Shown: in pieces, positions 62,156 through 64,000 of the stretch
Layout of the letters: each line of letters opens with the position of its first letter
How positions within the stretch are numbered: position 1 is the first letter of the stretch
Assembly: GCA_037576215.1 (NCBI GenBank)
Contig: JBANDB010000006.1
Location: forward strand, 3,038,001 to 3,102,000
Length of the DNA: 64,000 nucleotides
Origin: Armillaria gallica
Lineage: Eukaryota; Basidiomycota; Agaricomycetes; Agaricales; Physalacriaceae
Direction: 5' to 3'
Made by a program: the position numbers and the translations under genes
The notes under the pieces: generated by a model
The model's database searches: none
What the model was told of the DNA's origin: nothing
What the model saw: only the letters and a program-made list of their open reading frames with translations

Positions 62156-64000
62156 ATGCCGTATTCAACTTCTCTAAATCCATTATGGCCCAACTACGTG
62201 GGAGTCATCGGAACATTGCTTGCCGTCGTTTTAGGTGTTGGTAGATATGCGCTACTTGGTGAGATTTCTTCGTGGTTGTGATTCCTGAGTTCAGTATTCA
62301 TGTTGTAGACTGGTGGGACCCGACCCATTGCCAATCCTTGCTCAATAGCGGAACTTGGTTGGATCAGAAAACATGGCAACCTGACGGTGCGCAGGCAACA
62401 CACTCTCGAAAAAAAGCAGAATAATGACTTTTGCCTTCAGGATGCATGCTACATATGTATACCGCCCAGGACGTCGCTACTTGCGCTCATTCGCGAGAAT
62501 TTGCCTTCATCGGAGATTCCGTAACGCGCACCCTTTTTTTCCAGTTCGCAAATATTGTCGATCCGTCACTGCCTACAGGTCCGCCAGACGATGACCAGAA
62601 ACACGCGGATTACAACTTCAAGGCGGCCAAGTCTGGTATCACCGTCTCCTTCCATTGGGATCCCTACCTGAACAGTTCACGGACTCTCAACATCATCTCC
62701 GCCGACGTATCTCTATCACGGAGTTTCCAGCGGCCTGCTCTTCTTGTCCTGGGCTCTGGCCTTTGGAATCTGCGGTACGCTGATACCACGGGGGGTATAC
62801 CCTCGTGGGAGGCCAACATGGAACGCGTCCTGGATGCCATAAGTCATGGTAGATCAAAGCCGGCAGACGAAGTAGTGGTCCTTCCTGTTGAGGAGGTGGT
62901 GCCTTCGAAACTTTCTCGCGAGCGTGGACGAACAATACGCCTGGCGGAGATAGATGCCATGAACTCAGATCTTTTCCATCGCATAAACCAACCATCCCCA
63001 GAATACGCCCATCTGCCAGGAAGAATGCTTCCTTTCATGCCTGTTTCGCTTCCGCTTGTATTCAACAGTGTTCTGGATCCTGCGCAAACTCAGGACGGTC
63101 TGCATTTTTCCCCAGCTACGGTCAAGCAGCAAGCCAATATACTCCTCAATCTCCGTTGCAATGACGCATTACCCAAGCGTGTTCCTTTTGACAAAACATG
63201 TTGTCGCAGATACCCATGGCCAGTGCCGATGCATTTTGTCGTTTTGTTTGCGGCGATTTTGTGGGGTCCATTGGCTGTGTTTTTCTCTCAGCCACCGGGT
63301 AGGCAGAGTCGCCTTTAGCTTCGGAATCTTGGCGTTGATATACCCTCTTTCTAGGGAGTCGATTAACGCGCGTACCTGTTGTGAAAGGCGAACAATTGCC
63401 TCTCCTTGTTTTCAGTGCTGCTGTCGCGCTCATATACGGTGCAGACCGAACGGGCCTATGGTTGAAAGAGCAGAAATCATATAATCCATGGACATTCGGC
63501 TTTTTGAGTATCTGCAGCCTTGCAATCGGATTGTTGACCGTTAAACGAGCCGACAAGGATTTAGGATTCCTCAATCGCGATCAAACAGATGAATGGAAAG
63601 GGTGGATGCAGAGTAAGCCACTAATTTTCCCTTTAACTATCATTCTAACGTGTTATTCAGTCGCCATATTGATCTATCATTACCTCGGGGCGTCGAAAGT
63701 GTCTGGAATATACAACCCTATCCGTGTACTTGTTGCTTCATACTTGTTCATGACGGGTTACGGCCACACGACATATTATATTCGAAAGGCCGATTTTGGG
63801 TTTCTTCGGGTTGCCCAGGTAATTTTCCTACCTTCTTTCCATGATTTCATTGACAAACATATTCGATGCCCTTTATAGGTCATGATCCGCTTGAACATGT
63901 TGACGCTTGTTCTAGCATACACAATGGATGCAGACTACCTATTCTACTACTTCGCGCCTCTGGTTTCTATGTGGTTCATCATCATCTATGCGACTCTTGC
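62156..64000 (+). CDS. CAS1: Cas1-type polysaccharide O-acetyltransferase (3' end beyond window)
   Basis: Adds O-acetyl groups to cell-surface glycans in the Golgi (known from Cryptococcus Cas1 and human CASD1). Exons 62156-62258, 62309-62386, 62441-63298, 63355-63612, 63661-63818 and 63879 to the window edge. An N-terminal membrane anchor is followed by a luminal SGNH/GDSL-like domain with [11 protein letters not shown] (catalytic Ser) and QDGLHFSP (Asp/His). Multiple membrane spans start near residue 335; [16 protein letters not shown] and the following [13 protein letters not shown] match the acyltransferase part. Phases close in every complete exon. Truncated only by the end of the window. 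Confidence 0.93.

Overview
This window is nuclear DNA of a filamentous basidiomycete, most likely an Agaricomycete. The reasons are dense genes with many short introns (about 45-65 nt, GT-AG) inside small exons, a typical white-rot/saprotroph laccase with about 20 introns, and basidiomycete-like versions of fungal core proteins. I found no tRNA, rRNA, CRISPR array, transposon or viral gene. Exon maps were built by hand from splice sites, reading phase and family motifs. Most close to an exact multiple of three, which is strong internal support.

Layout. 220-3082 (+) membrane protein with a DUF4203-like region; 3083-5219 long gene-free stretch; 5220-7789 (+) laccase; 8258-8807 (+) small orphan; 8932-10815 (+) CSL-type transcription factor; 11100-12978 (-) importin alpha; 13174-14302 (-) D-2-hydroxyacid dehydrogenase; 14390-17906 (-) proteasome subunit Rpn2; 18048-18651 (+) cytochrome c oxidase subunit VIa; 18889-19640 and 19921-20905 (-) two secreted, probably GPI-anchored repeat proteins; 21062-22123 (+) ribulose-phosphate 3-epimerase; 22195-24678 (-) DXD glycosyltransferase; 25390-27522 (+) pyruvate kinase; 28100-28551 (+) LSM5; 28666-29082 (+) mitoribosomal bS16m; 29094-29920 (-) acyl-CoA-binding/ankyrin protein; 29976-31445 (-) succinyl-CoA ligase alpha; 31814-35047 (-) Mtr10/transportin-3; 35418-37139 (-) septin; 37607-38176 (-) orphan; 38439-39653 (-) nitrilase; 39875-40922 (+) GID8; 41403-45917 (+) Bck1-type MAPKKK; 46185-48275 (+) IQM-like calmodulin-binding protein; 48320-49111 (-) CZIB-type CXXC protein; 49201-54135 (+) Prp16 helicase; 54281-55215 (+) mitoribosomal mS35; 55257-56057 (-) Rrp15; 56321-59410 (+) ankyrin-DIL protein; 59670-61885 (+) rhomboid protease; 62156-64000 (+) Cas1 O-acetyltransferase, cut by the window edge.

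The genes are mostly housekeeping (splicing, ribosome biogenesis, nuclear transport, proteasome and GID ubiquitin ligase, glycolysis, TCA cycle, respiration), with a smaller set for the cell surface and wood-decay lifestyle (laccase, secreted repeat proteins, glycosyltransferase, Cas1, cell-wall-integrity MAPKKK). There is no operon logic. Several pairs are divergent over very short spacers (RPN2/COX13, secreted protein/RPE, CZIB/PRP16), and several are convergent with 11-44 bp between stops.

The most important caution: eleven genes carry small reading-frame breaks. Most are single missing bases, several of them in homopolymer runs, and they hit genes that should be essential (importin alpha, Rpn2). 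This looks like residual consensus error, although a 4-bp duplication in the nitrilase and two deletions in one secreted protein could be real. The most novel-looking biology is the pair of secreted proteins, one of which is built from duplicated phase-1 exons. Next come several extreme micro-exons, including one coding exon made of the start codon alone.
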